This document shows positions 6,855 to 13,774 of a stretch of DNA of 15,105 nucleotides, in pieces. A program made the position numbers and the translations under genes. Under the pieces are notes generated by a model that searched no databases, had not been told where the DNA came from, and saw nothing but the letters and a program-made list of their open reading frames with translations. This DNA comes from Pseudomonadota bacterium (lineage in GTDB: Bacteria; Desulfobacterota; Syntrophia; Syntrophales; JADFWA01): NCBI GenBank assembly GCA_015222855.1, contig JADFWA010000388.1, positions 1-15,105 of the forward strand. The letters are read 5' to 3'. Every line of letters starts with the position of its first letter. The stretch's first letter is position 1.

Positions 6855-7211
6855 TTAATTGAGTTCAAAAACGATTTTTAAGGCTTGAGCTATTTCTTCC
6901 AATTTTGCGTGTGATAATTTTCCGCGAACTCTTACCAACCTGTGACGCCGGTCTATAGGGCGCGTCTGCAGACAATCTGCTACAGACTTCCTGGATAAAC
7001 CATTACTTTTAGACGGCTGGATTTCAATATTGGTTGTTATTCGAATCTTTTTAGCGCTCCATGAGGTTACAGGAACGACTTGAATAACCGGGACCCTTTC
7101 ATTATATATGTCGTTGGTCACAACTACGCATGGTCTTATTTTTCCGGTTTCAGAGCCCAGAGCTGGATCAAGATTGACATCAACGACCATCCCTCTTTTC
7201 AGTGTTGTCAT
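6855..7211 (-). CDS. mazF: MazF/PemK-family endoribonuclease toxin
   Basis: MazF toxins cut single-stranded mRNA at short sequences and stop growth until the antitoxin is restored. The 118-residue product has the family pattern: KRGMVVDVNLDP at the start, the RP motif (R26-P27), PVTS with T49, and SVADCLQTRPID (76-87) where the active-site region near the conserved Gln lies. These match the Arg, Thr and Gln positions known from MazF. ATG 7211 is preferred because its ATGA overlaps the antitoxin stop by 4 nt, the usual coupling in such operons; a GTG at 7220 is the alternative. Base composition around the pair is more AT-rich than in neighbours, consistent with acquisition by transfer. Nothing suggests loss of function. 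Confidence 0.93.
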   Translation of the reverse strand: MTTLKRGMVVDVNLDPALGSETGKIRPCVVVTNDIYNERVPVIQVVPVTSWSAKKIRITTNIEIQPSKSNGLSRKSVADCLQTRPIDRRHRLVRVRGKLSHAKLEEIAQALKIVFELN

Positions 7212-7441
7212 TTTGGCCACCCACTGATAGCTGTTTCAGTTAATTCTTTCAGATCATTATCTTCAGAATAAATTTCAGAATATAAATCAGCTGAGCCTCT
7301 TAGACGCTCAAGTTCTATTTCTTTTTTAAAGTGGTCTATAGCTGTTCTAAGCATTGAGCTTTTGTCCTTGAAACCATATTTTTTATAATTGCTCAAAAAA
7401 TAAGCTTGTGATTCTTTAACACTAAACTTTGCCTGTAACAT
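7208..7441 (-). CDS. Ribbon-helix-helix antitoxin of the MazEF-type pair
   Basis: This is a 77-residue partner of the MazF-like toxin. The N-terminus (QAKFSV, 3-8) looks like the DNA-contacting strand of a ribbon-helix-helix fold, followed by two helices, the second containing SSMLRTAIDHF (28-38). The acidic C-terminal tail (about 50-70) would wrap around the toxin, as is typical. The start is ATG 7441, directed by AAAGGAGG five nucleotides upstream, rather than an in-frame GTG at 7459 that precedes that Shine-Dalgarno. As a ribbon-helix-helix antitoxin it should repress its own promoter; repeated half-sites GG(C/T)ACTAAAATT overlap that region. No sequence-level antitoxin family name is certain. 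Confidence 0.87.
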   Translation of the reverse strand: MLQAKFSVKESQAYFLSNYKKYGFKDKSSMLRTAIDHFKKEIELERLRGSADLYSEIYSEDNDLKELTETAISGWPK

Positions 7442-7454
7442 AGTTCCTCCTTTT

Positions 7455-7505
7455 GGCACTAAAATTGGTATCTATATTAGGGGACTAATTATAGGTACTA
7501 AAATT
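7455..7505. promoter_or_regulatory. Operator-like repeats of the toxin-antitoxin operon
   Basis: GGCACTAAAATT (7455-7466) and GGTACTAAAATT (7494-7505) are 12-bp direct repeats with one difference, and GGACTAATT (7482-7490) is a shorter relative. One copy lies in the promoter spacer, one between promoter and start codon, as expected of autoregulation by a ribbon-helix-helix antitoxin. Confidence 0.65.
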
Positions 7506-7516
7506 ATAAATGTCAA
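7488..7516 (-). promoter_or_regulatory. Perfect sigma-70 consensus promoter of the toxin-antitoxin operon
   Basis: On the minus strand TTGACA (7516-7511), a 17-bp spacer, then TATAAT (7493-7488): a full consensus match with optimal spacing. The antitoxin start is about 47 bp downstream of the -10 box. An operator-like repeat fills much of the spacer, so strong transcription is probably held down by the antitoxin complex. Confidence 0.85.
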
Positions 7517-7600
7517 GAAAGGAATCTTGAGTAGGACTTAAGGGGTTAACGTGGAGCTAAGGAAAAAAGGGGAAAAGGGTGGCTATTGGGGTCAATGACC

Positions 7601-8020
7601 TTAAAAGAGATCTATCTCCATTGCCCTTACCGGGCAGCCTAAAACGCATAATTCACACCCGTTGCATTTTTCAGGATCGAATAATACCTTCATTGATTCT
7701 TTGTCAAAGTATAGTGCATTTGTTGGACAGAATGCGGTACAGGCGCCACAATGCACGCATTTGTCCAGGTTTTGTATTACACTTTTCGAGAGCGGTTCGA
7801 CTCTCAGTCCCTTCTCTTTCAGAAACCTGATGCCGTTGTCGAAGTTCTCCTCCGTGCCGCTCAGCTCCAGCACTATTATCCCTTCTCTTCGTGGGGATAT
7901 CCTCGCCTTCAGTATGTTGAAGGCAAGATCATATTTTTTTACAAGTTGATATATGATCGGCTGATCAACGATATCCGCAGAATAACGAATGGTTATCTTT
8001 TTTGAATACATGTTATGCAC
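7601..8020 (-). CDS. NIL-domain protein with two [4Fe-4S] ferredoxin motifs
   Basis: Residues about 5-80 form a NIL (ACT-like) domain, the small ligand-binding fold also found at the C-terminus of methionine ABC transporter ATPases. Residues about 84-139 are a bacterial ferredoxin domain with C88-x2-C91-x2-C94-x3-C98-P and C119-x2-C122-x2-C125-x3-C129-P, enough for two [4Fe-4S] clusters. Homologous NIL-ferredoxins of methanogens work with COG1900 (DUF39) proteins in making homocysteine from aspartate semialdehyde. That partner is not in this window, so the role here is inferred. The start is GTG 8020 with GGAG five nt before it; ATG 8011 (preceded by AGGTG) would shorten it by three residues. 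It is alone, downstream of the hydrolase and a hairpin. Confidence 0.9.
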   Translation of the reverse strand: MHNMYSKKITIRYSADIVDQPIIYQLVKKYDLAFNILKARISPRREGIIVLELSGTEENFDNGIRFLKEKGLRVEPLSKSVIQNLDKCVHCGACTAFCPTNALYFDKESMKVLFDPEKCNGCELCVLGCPVRAMEIDLF

Positions 8021-8046
8021 CTGATCTCCGATAAAATTTGAAGGCT

Positions 8047-8098
8047 TTGTAAAAAACGGCTAATGGGCGGGGGTAAACCCCCGCGCTTACTTTTTACA
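8047..8098. repeat. 52-bp palindromic element with GC-rich core hairpin, possible terminator
   Basis: Outer arms TTGTAAAAA and TTTTTACAA enclose the perfect stem GCGGGGG-TAAA-CCCCCGC (8067-8084). On the minus strand the stem follows the hydrolase gene and a T6 run comes after it at a distance of about 10 nt, so it could end transcription before the ferredoxin gene. The layout also resembles a mobile repeat. Confidence 0.6.
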
Positions 8099-8149
8099 AT
8101 TTTTTAGATGCTAAGTTAGCAGGTAAGTCTTGTCAAGGAATAAAAAACC

Positions 8150-8626
8150 TTACTTCAAGAGTTCATCCCAGCCGAAAGACGTGAATGTTTCCCTGAGGGG
8201 ATGATCATCATTGACAATATTGTATGTTATATCTGTGAAGACCTCGCCGGCGATTTTCTGAACCGGCGCCACCGGTACTACATCGTCATTCCTACCGTGA
8301 TAGATGATGACGGGGATATCGATTTTTTTCTTTAGATATGGCTTGAATTCTTCCAGATCGAGGGCCGGCGCCAGCAGAATGAGTTTTTTTACCTTATCTT
8401 CATTGTCGCAGGCATACATGGCGGCCATAAGCCCCCCGAAACTGGAGCCGACCAGTATCAGGTCTGTTTTGTCTGAAAGGATTTCGTTCAATTTCTCCAT
8501 TCTTTCTTCAAGCGATCCTTTGTAGTCTTCAATAATCATGTCCGGATATCTTTCACTGAAGAATATGCCCTTGGTTCCCTGGCTGCTGCTTTCGAGGCCA
8601 TGAATGAATAGTCTGGTAATGTTCAT
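8150..8626 (-). CDS. YqiA-like alpha/beta-hydrolase (putative esterase)
   Basis: This is a compact 158-residue serine hydrolase of the YqiA/YcfP-like group. Visible landmarks are the early FIHGLESS oxyanion-region motif (7-14), the nucleophile elbow G60-S-S62-F-G64 with S62 as nucleophile, an acid in GRNDD (111-115) and H142 in DDHPL. The strand-loop pattern of a minimal alpha/beta-hydrolase with no lid domain fits. The substrate is unknown; small acyl esters are the family expectation. ATG 8626 directly begins the first strand. AGGAGG lies 12 nt upstream, slightly farther than usual. It diverges from the DUF1015 gene on the plus strand, with an eroded REP half copy between them. Confidence 0.85.
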   Translation of the reverse strand: MNITRLFIHGLESSSQGTKGIFFSERYPDMIIEDYKGSLEERMEKLNEILSDKTDLILVGSSFGGLMAAMYACDNEDKVKKLILLAPALDLEEFKPYLKKKIDIPVIIYHGRNDDVVPVAPVQKIAGEVFTDITYNIVNDDHPLRETFTSFGWDELLK

Positions 8627-8644
8627 AGTCGAACTTTTCCTCCT

Positions 8645-8669
8645 GATGTGATTTTATATGCCACCGTTT
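8645..8669 (+). repeat. Eroded REP half copy (copy D)
   Basis: ATTTTATATGCCACCGTTT (8651-8669) is identical to the middle of REPIN-like copies B and C, but the left stem reads GATGTGAT instead of GGTGGCAT and the second hairpin is missing. It looks like a decayed solitary REP between divergent genes. Confidence 0.7.
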
Positions 8670-8716
8670 ACTACTACAACTGAGAGAAAAGTGAAAGACC
8701 TCTTTGCGACCTGTTT

Positions 8717-8745
8717 TTGCATTGCTTTGAATATGCCTCTATGTT
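8717..8745 (+). promoter_or_regulatory. Possible sigma-70 promoter for the DUF1015 gene
   Basis: TTGCAT and TATGTT with a 17-bp spacer each match four of six consensus bases, about 35 bp before the start codon at 8781. Position and spacing are good, but the match is weak. Confidence 0.35.
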
Positions 8746-8780
8746 AAAAGCGGCGTAAGCCCCATGTAAAGGAGTTTTTT

Positions 8781-10022
8781 ATGTCTGTTGTTGTTCCGTT
8801 TCGGGCGGTCAGGCCGCGTGAAAAATTTGTTGAGGTGGTGGCCTCCTATCCCTATGATATTGTTAGCCTGAAAGAGGCGAGAAAATTGGCGGAAGCCAAC
8901 CCGAGGAGTTTTTTGCGTGTAATTAGATCGGAGGTAGACCTGCCGCCGAACGTGGATGCTTATGATGATGTGGTATACGAAACGGCAAGGGAGAATCTGG
9001 GCAATCTGCTGAATGGGGGCATTTTATTTCAGGAGAGTCGGCCCTGTTTTTATGTCTACCGTCAAAGAGCGGGTGAACATAAACAGTATGGAATAGTTGC
9101 CGGAGTCAGCGTTTACGAGTATGAATCGGGTCATATCAAGAAACATGAATTGACAATGGCGGAGAAGGAGACTGACCGTATAAGGCATATAGCTGCGGTG
9201 AATGCTCATACGGGACCTATACTGATAACTTACAGAGCCGAAGATTCAATCGATCGCATGGTTAAAAAGATTGCAGGGGCTCAACCTGAATATGATTTTA
9301 CTGCCGATGACGGGATTTCTCATACAGTCTGGGTCATAGATGATGAGGAAAATATCAGGGCGCTGAAAAGGACGTTTTTGAAGATAGATTCGCTGTATAT
9401 AGCTGATGGTCATCACCGGGCGGCGTCTGCCGCGGCGGTTGCCGGGATGCGCAGAGCTGAGAATACGGGTCACACGGGAGATGAAGAGTACAATTACATG
9501 ATGGCCGTTCTGTTTCCGCATAATCAGCTCAGAATAATGGATTACAACAGGGCTGTTAAGGACTTGAATAGCCTGACCGAGGAAGAATTTATCAGTAAGG
9601 TCGGCGAGAAATTTTTGATATTCGACAACTTTGAAGATAAATCACCCGGCCAATTACATGAATTCGGGATGTATTTAGGGGGCAGGTGGTACAGGCTTAA
9701 AGCAAAGGACGGCAGCTACGATAAGGATGATATCGTCGGTATCCTAGATGTCTCCATGCTTCAGAATAACCTGTTGAAACCTGTACTTGGTATTGATGAT
9801 CCCGGAAGTGACAGCAGAATAGAGTTCATTGGCGGCGCGGCGGGGATGGAGAAACTGGAGGAACTTGTGGATTCGGGTGAATTTGCCGTGGCGTTTTCCC
9901 TGTATCCGCCGGCTCTGACTCAAATAATGGATATCGCGGATGCAGGCAAGACAATGCCTCCAAAATCTACCTGGTTTGAGCCGAAACTGAGAAGTGGAAT
10001 ATTTGTTCATCTGCTGGAGTGA
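8781..10022 (+). CDS. DUF1015 family protein
   Basis: A full-length member (413 residues) of the widely conserved DUF1015 family, whose biochemical role I cannot state with confidence. Family landmarks are clear: PFRAVRP at the N-terminus, SYPYDIVS, KKHELT followed by KETDRIRH (121-136), the NAHTGPI segment (141-147), YIADGHHRAASA (207-218) and the C-terminal MPPKSTWFEPKLRSG. The conserved histidines and acids in HELT, GHH and the E/D-rich helices suggest an enzyme or ligand-binding protein in the cytoplasm. The start ATG 8781 follows AAAGGAG. The TrmN6-type methyltransferase begins one base after its stop, so the two are probably one operon. Confidence 0.93.
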   Translation: MSVVVPFRAVRPREKFVEVVASYPYDIVSLKEARKLAEANPRSFLRVIRSEVDLPPNVDAYDDVVYETARENLGNLLNGGILFQESRPCFYVYRQRAGEHKQYGIVAGVSVYEYESGHIKKHELTMAEKETDRIRHIAAVNAHTGPILITYRAEDSIDRMVKKIAGAQPEYDFTADDGISHTVWVIDDEENIRALKRTFLKIDSLYIADGHHRAASAAAVAGMRRAENTGHTGDEEYNYMMAVLFPHNQLRIMDYNRAVKDLNSLTEEEFISKVGEKFLIFDNFEDKSPGQLHEFGMYLGGRWYRLKAKDGSYDKDDIVGILDVSMLQNNLLKPVLGIDDPGSDSRIEFIGGAAGMEKLEELVDSGEFAVAFSLYPPALTQIMDIADAGKTMPPKSTWFEPKLRSGIFVHLLE

Positions 10023-10023
10023 T

Positions 10024-10809
10024 ATGTTGGAAGATATGGCACGACAAGATAACCTGAGAAGGGAAGGTGAGACGATTGATGATCTCCTCGGAGGGCGGCT
10101 TAGGATTTTACAGAAGGAAAGGGGGTACAGGTTCTCTATTGATTCTCTTCTCCTGGCCCATTTTGTCCGGCTGAAGACGGGTGGCAGTGTTGTAGATCTG
10201 GGGACAGGGAGTGGAGTCATACTGCTGATCCTTTCGCATCGATTTAAATGCGGGAAAATGGTCGGAGTTGAGATTCAGAAAGAGCTTGCTGATATGGTCA
10301 GGCGTAGCATAAAAATGAACGGCCTTGAGGATGAAATCGAGGTTCTTCCGGCTGATATCAGGGAGGTCAAGTCTCTCTTTGATCCGCAGTCTTTCGATGT
10401 GGCGCTTTTTAACCCCCCTTACAGAAGGCTGAATTCGGGCAGGATAAATCCTGATGAAGAAAAGGCTGTCGCGAGGCATGAGATAAAGGGCTCCGTGGGC
10501 GATTTTCTGCTGTCTGCGAGGTATATAGTAAAGGAATCGGGTTATGTGTACGTTATCTACCCTGCGGTCAGGATGGCGGAACTCCTCTTCCGGATGAGGG
10601 AAAACGATATAGAACCCAAGAGACTGCGGATGGTGCATTCCAGCCGTTTTTCAGAGGGTGAATTCTTGCTGGTGGAGGGTAAAAAAGGGGGAGGAGAGGA
10701 ATTGAAGGTGTTGCCGCCTCTCTTTATTTATGAAGGAGATGGCGGGTATACGGAAGAGATGGAATCTATTTTCCGTGAGCTTTCGGATTCTCCCTCATTC
10801 TCCTCCTGA
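10024..10809 (+). CDS. TrmN6-type tRNA/RNA adenine-N6 methyltransferase
   Basis: A class I S-adenosylmethionine-dependent methyltransferase of 261 residues, related to TrmN6 (YfiC), which methylates N6 of A37 in tRNA1(Val). Motif I is VVDLGTGSGV (56-65), the acidic residue of motif II is in GVEIQ (81-85), and the N6-adenine catalytic motif is NPPY (130-133). The RHE segment (151-153) after it is typical of this subgroup. ATG 10024, with GGAG just upstream in the end of the DUF1015 gene, is preferred over the upstream in-frame ATG at 9994, which would overlap that gene. Its substrate is inferred from family only. The 3' end overlaps the convergent DciA-like gene by 44 bp. Confidence 0.88.
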   Translation: MLEDMARQDNLRREGETIDDLLGGRLRILQKERGYRFSIDSLLLAHFVRLKTGGSVVDLGTGSGVILLILSHRFKCGKMVGVEIQKELADMVRRSIKMNGLEDEIEVLPADIREVKSLFDPQSFDVALFNPPYRRLNSGRINPDEEKAVARHEIKGSVGDFLLSARYIVKESGYVYVIYPAVRMAELLFRMRENDIEPKRLRMVHSSRFSEGEFLLVEGKKGGGEELKVLPPLFIYEGDGGYTEEMESIFRELSDSPSFSS

Positions 10810-11281
10810 TTATCTCCTTGGTCATAACCCTTTTCAATATGTCGCCCAACTCTTTGTCCGGTACGGAAATGGAACTCTCTTCAATAACTTTCCTGTCCCG
10901 CTCACTCAAGTGGTATTGATCGGGAAATGTGAAATTTCCTTCGTCCTTCAGGGTTGGAGGAGGGGGTATCTCCCCGATGGAAAAATGAAGGTTCTTTATC
11001 ATTTCCCTGCCCAGAATTTTGTTTATTTTGTCCATTATTTCCTGTTTCATAAACTGGAGTTGATGCATCCAGATGGAGGTTGAAACCTTTACAAAAAGCG
11101 TATTCCTTCGGAGTTTTTCAGGGCGGGTCTTGGCCGCTATCTGGGGACCTACCGCCTGGTTCCAGGCATTCCAGATATTCTGATCAATAGAATTCCCTGA
11201 GATCTTGAATCTTTTCAGGGTTTTTTGCAGGACATCACCGAGTTTCTGGAGATTTTTTTGGCGTTTTCGTCTTGGATACAT
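10766..11281 (-). CDS. DciA-like DUF721 protein
   Basis: A 171-residue DUF721 protein. The domain, with W-x2-AVGPQIAAKT (43-55) and RNTLFVKVSTSIWMHQL (60-76), is that of DciA, the ancestral loader or operator of the replicative helicase DnaB. The C-terminal half (from about residue 110) is charged, probably mostly disordered, and not part of the conserved core. ATG 11281 is chosen because it begins the conserved helical region; an upstream in-frame start at 11347 would run through repeat DNA. No good Shine-Dalgarno is visible. It diverges from the MoaE-like gene, the gap being almost filled by a heptamer array, and converges on the methyltransferase gene with a 44-bp overlap. Confidence 0.85.
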   Translation of the reverse strand: MYPRRKRQKNLQKLGDVLQKTLKRFKISGNSIDQNIWNAWNQAVGPQIAAKTRPEKLRRNTLFVKVSTSIWMHQLQFMKQEIMDKINKILGREMIKNLHFSIGEIPPPPTLKDEGNFTFPDQYHLSERDRKVIEESSISVPDKELGDILKRVMTKEIIRRRMRENPKAHGK

Positions 11282-11331
11282 GCTCTTTTTATTTTCATAA
11301 TTATCGGCTTCGGTCAAGGGAGTAATGGATA

Positions 11332-11815
<484 letters not shown>

Positions 11816-11829
11816 CAAGAACGGTTTTA

Positions 11830-11878
11830 TTGGTTCAATTGGTTTCGTTAGTTTCATTGGTTAAACCAATTAAACCAG
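11830..11878. repeat. TTGGTTNNN array, exact 9-bp period, between convergent genes
   Basis: Cores start at 11830, 11839, 11848 (variant TTAGTT) and 11857, exactly 9 bp apart, then invert to AACCAAT. ATTGGTT-A-AACCAAT (11856-11870) is a perfect hairpin stem. With the MoaE-like and kinase genes converging here it could end transcription from both sides, though no clean U-tract follows. Confidence 0.78.
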
Positions 11879-11892
11879 CTACATGCATCCTC

Positions 11893-12819
11893 TCAAGCAA
11901 AACTGTCCCGATACCGGTTCCAGAATTCCGTCTCGGTGAACCGGTGTTCCTGGGTGCCGTAACACTCCACCGCGTAACTGGCGCACGTTGACCCCATTCT
12001 CGCGGTGTCTTCCATGTCTTTCCCCATGATAAGCCCCTTTATGAGACCGGCCCGATAAGCGTCCCCGGCCCCCGTGGGGTCATACACCCTGGTCGGAGTT
12101 GCCGCGGGTATAGTCGTTTCCTGATGGCGTGTAGTAATCAGGGAGCCATTTTCGCCAAGCGTGGTAATAATAGTCTTTGTCCGTTCCAGCAAGCCGTTTT
12201 TGTCCAGCCCCGTTGCCTGCATAATCATTTCCAGTTCGTAGTCATTGGAAATAAAAATATCCGAGCCTGTAGTCATTTCGGCAAGCTGGTCTCCCGTAAA
12301 GGCTGGTATGGATTGACCCGGGTCAAAGATGTATGGAATTTGGCGTTCCCTGTAGGTTTGACTGTAGACAAGCATATCTTCGAGGCTGCCGGGCGCCACG
12401 ATGGCGATGGTCTTATCAGGGTTAATTCCGTCAAACTGGAACAGAGAGGGATGCTTCATGGCTCCCGGGTTGAATCCGGTGATCTGGTTATCCGCCATAT
12501 CGGTGGTGATATACGCCCCTGCCGTCAATTCCTCCTTAACATGCTTTATTCCGTTCAGAGGAAGACCTTGTTTGTTCAGCCAGTCTTTATACCGGTCAAA
12601 GTCCGTACCGGCCGTGGCCAGAATAAGCGGCAGTTCTCCCAGAAGGGCCAGGCTGTACGCGATGTTGCCGGCCGTGCCTCCGAACTTTTCCTTCAGGCCG
12701 TTGACCGTAAAGCAAACATTGAGAATATGAAGTTTATCCGGCATGATATGATCAACAAACTTTCCGGGAAAATCCATTATGCGATCATAGGCCAAAGATC
12801 CGGAGACGAAAATTTGCAT
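11893..12819 (-). CDS. PfkB-family carbohydrate/nucleoside kinase
   Basis: A 308-residue ribokinase-fold kinase. The first signature region, GGTAGNIAYSLALLG (47-61), binds substrate. The second, DPTGAGDAYRAG (247-258), holds the anion hole and the catalytic base D253. Sequence style (VSGSLAYDRIMDFPG at the start) is that of PfkB proteins often labelled adenosine or nucleoside kinase; the true substrate could be adenosine, another nucleoside or a sugar. AAGGAG seven nt upstream supports ATG 12819. It is monocistronic as far as can be seen, converging with the MoaE-like gene, with REPIN-like copy C in its upstream region. Confidence 0.93.
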   Translation of the reverse strand: MQIFVSGSLAYDRIMDFPGKFVDHIMPDKLHILNVCFTVNGLKEKFGGTAGNIAYSLALLGELPLILATAGTDFDRYKDWLNKQGLPLNGIKHVKEELTAGAYITTDMADNQITGFNPGAMKHPSLFQFDGINPDKTIAIVAPGSLEDMLVYSQTYRERQIPYIFDPGQSIPAFTGDQLAEMTTGSDIFISNDYELEMIMQATGLDKNGLLERTKTIITTLGENGSLITTRHQETTIPAATPTRVYDPTGAGDAYRAGLIKGLIMGKDMEDTARMGSTCASYAVECYGTQEHRFTETEFWNRYRDSFA

Positions 12820-12901
12820 GGTAATACTCCTTATCGAAAACCTTTCAAAATATAATTTTTCTATGAAAGATATTTTCCTTACCGGGGAGCTTCACAATTC
12901 T

Positions 12902-12957
12902 GTAGGGTGGCATTTTATATGCCACCGTTTGCGGTCGGGTGTAAAACCCGACCCTAC
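12902..12957 (+). repeat. REPIN-like 56-bp element, copy C
   Basis: Identical over all 56 bp to copy B about 11 kb away. It lies between the macro-domain gene and the kinase gene, which are on the same strand, and does not touch either reading frame. Confidence 0.93.
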
Positions 12958-13063
12958 AATCCAAAACTCACTCTTCGAACTCAAACAGTATGCAACACTC
13001 CTTTATCGATGGTGGAATATATGAAATTGACACTTGTGTGTCAATGGGAAATTGCCCCCAAAT

Positions 13064-13600
13064 CTATGTCAGCTTCTTCAATTCTTCTGAAAAGATGTCG
13101 TATGTCTTGCTGCCGAAGAGCACAAAGCGGATGAGTTCCATGTCAGCGTGTTCTTGCAGGTAATCTATGGCGGTTGCGAGGGCGATATTGGCCGCTTCGT
13201 CAACGGGATAGCCGTAGACACCCGTGCTGATAGCAGGGAAAGAGATACTTTTCAACCCCCTTGCTGAAGCGAGTTTGAGACTTTCCAGATGCGCACTCTT
13301 CAGCAGTTTTGCCTCTCCCTTGGTTCCGTCTTTGTATACGGGGCCTACCGTGTGGATCACGTATTTCGCCTTTAAGTTTCCTCCGGTGGTAATAACCGCC
13401 TGGCCTGTAGGACACCCTCCTATTTTCCGGCATTCCTCCATGATGGCTGGACCGCCCGCCCTGTGTATCGCGCCATCCACACCGGCGCCCCCGGCGAGCC
13501 TTGTATTGGCGGCATTTACAATGGCGTCCGTGCCCTCGTTTGTTATATCACCCTCAACGAGGGATAACACGGATTTGTTTATTTTTACCTCTGTTGCCAT
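13064..13600 (-). CDS. Macro-domain ADP-ribose hydrolase (O-acetyl-ADP-ribose deacetylase type)
   Basis: A single macro domain of 178 residues, close in layout to YmdB/MacroD-type enzymes that hydrolyse O-acetyl-ADP-ribose or remove mono-ADP-ribose from acidic residues. Motifs in order are GDIT (17-20), VNAAN (28-32), GGAGVDGAIHRAGG (37-50) with the catalytic-loop Asp and glycines, and FPAISTGVYGYP (121-132) for diphosphate binding. ATG 13600 with AAAGGAG about 10 nt upstream is preferred to an in-frame start at 13648. It diverges from the PHP gene across a repeat-filled gap. No ADP-ribosyltransferase or sirtuin gene is visible nearby, so a housekeeping role is as likely as a toxin-linked one. 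Confidence 0.94.
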   Translation of the reverse strand: MATEVKINKSVLSLVEGDITNEGTDAIVNAANTRLAGGAGVDGAIHRAGGPAIMEECRKIGGCPTGQAVITTGGNLKAKYVIHTVGPVYKDGTKGEAKLLKSAHLESLKLASARGLKSISFPAISTGVYGYPVDEAANIALATAIDYLQEHADMELIRFVLFGSKTYDIFSEELKKLT

Positions 13601-13642
13601 AACCTGTTTTCTCCTTTCTGTAACCAATGCTTTGTAAAAACA

Positions 13643-13710
13643 TATCACGAAAACACGAAAGTACGAAAGCGCGAAATAAAAATTTTTCCTGTTTCCGTGC
13701 TTTTATGATA
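13643..13710. repeat. CACGAAAG array with degenerate inverted arm
   Basis: The left arm has four 8-bp units, CACGAAAA, CACGAAAG, TACGAAAG and CGCGAAAT. After an A/T-rich centre the right arm reads back through CCGTGC to TATGATA, an imperfect reverse complement of the TATCACGA start. It fills part of the divergent macro/PHP gap. Confidence 0.7.
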
Positions 13711-13733
13711 GAAGGAAGGCAAAAGACAAAAGA

Positions 13734-13761
13734 CCCTTAGCCTTTAGCCCTTAGCCCTTAT
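13734..13761. repeat. Four CCCTTAG heptamers before the PHP gene
   Basis: CCCTTAG, CCTTTAG, CCCTTAG and CCCTTAT with exact 7-bp spacing, the same unit as the right arm at 11412-11447. The array ends 13 bp before the PHP start codon, leaving no Shine-Dalgarno between them. Confidence 0.75.
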
Positions 13762-13774
13762 GAGCATATAACCA

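Noticed and set aside
7208..7459. Antitoxin starting at the GTG at 7459
   Set aside because: The AAAGGAGG site lies after that GTG and directs the ATG at 7441.
12124..12855. Long plus-strand open frame opposite the kinase gene
   Set aside because: The minus-strand PfkB signatures and Shine-Dalgarno are decisive; the antisense frame shows no recognisable domain.
13064..13600. Macro domain as part of an ADP-ribosylation toxin-antitoxin system (DarTG-like)
   Set aside because: No DarT-like ADP-ribosyltransferase is adjacent, and the protein resembles stand-alone YmdB/MacroD enzymes.
13224..13637. Plus-strand open frame opposite the macro-domain gene
   Set aside because: It is antisense to a gene with complete motifs, has no family features and no ribosome site.
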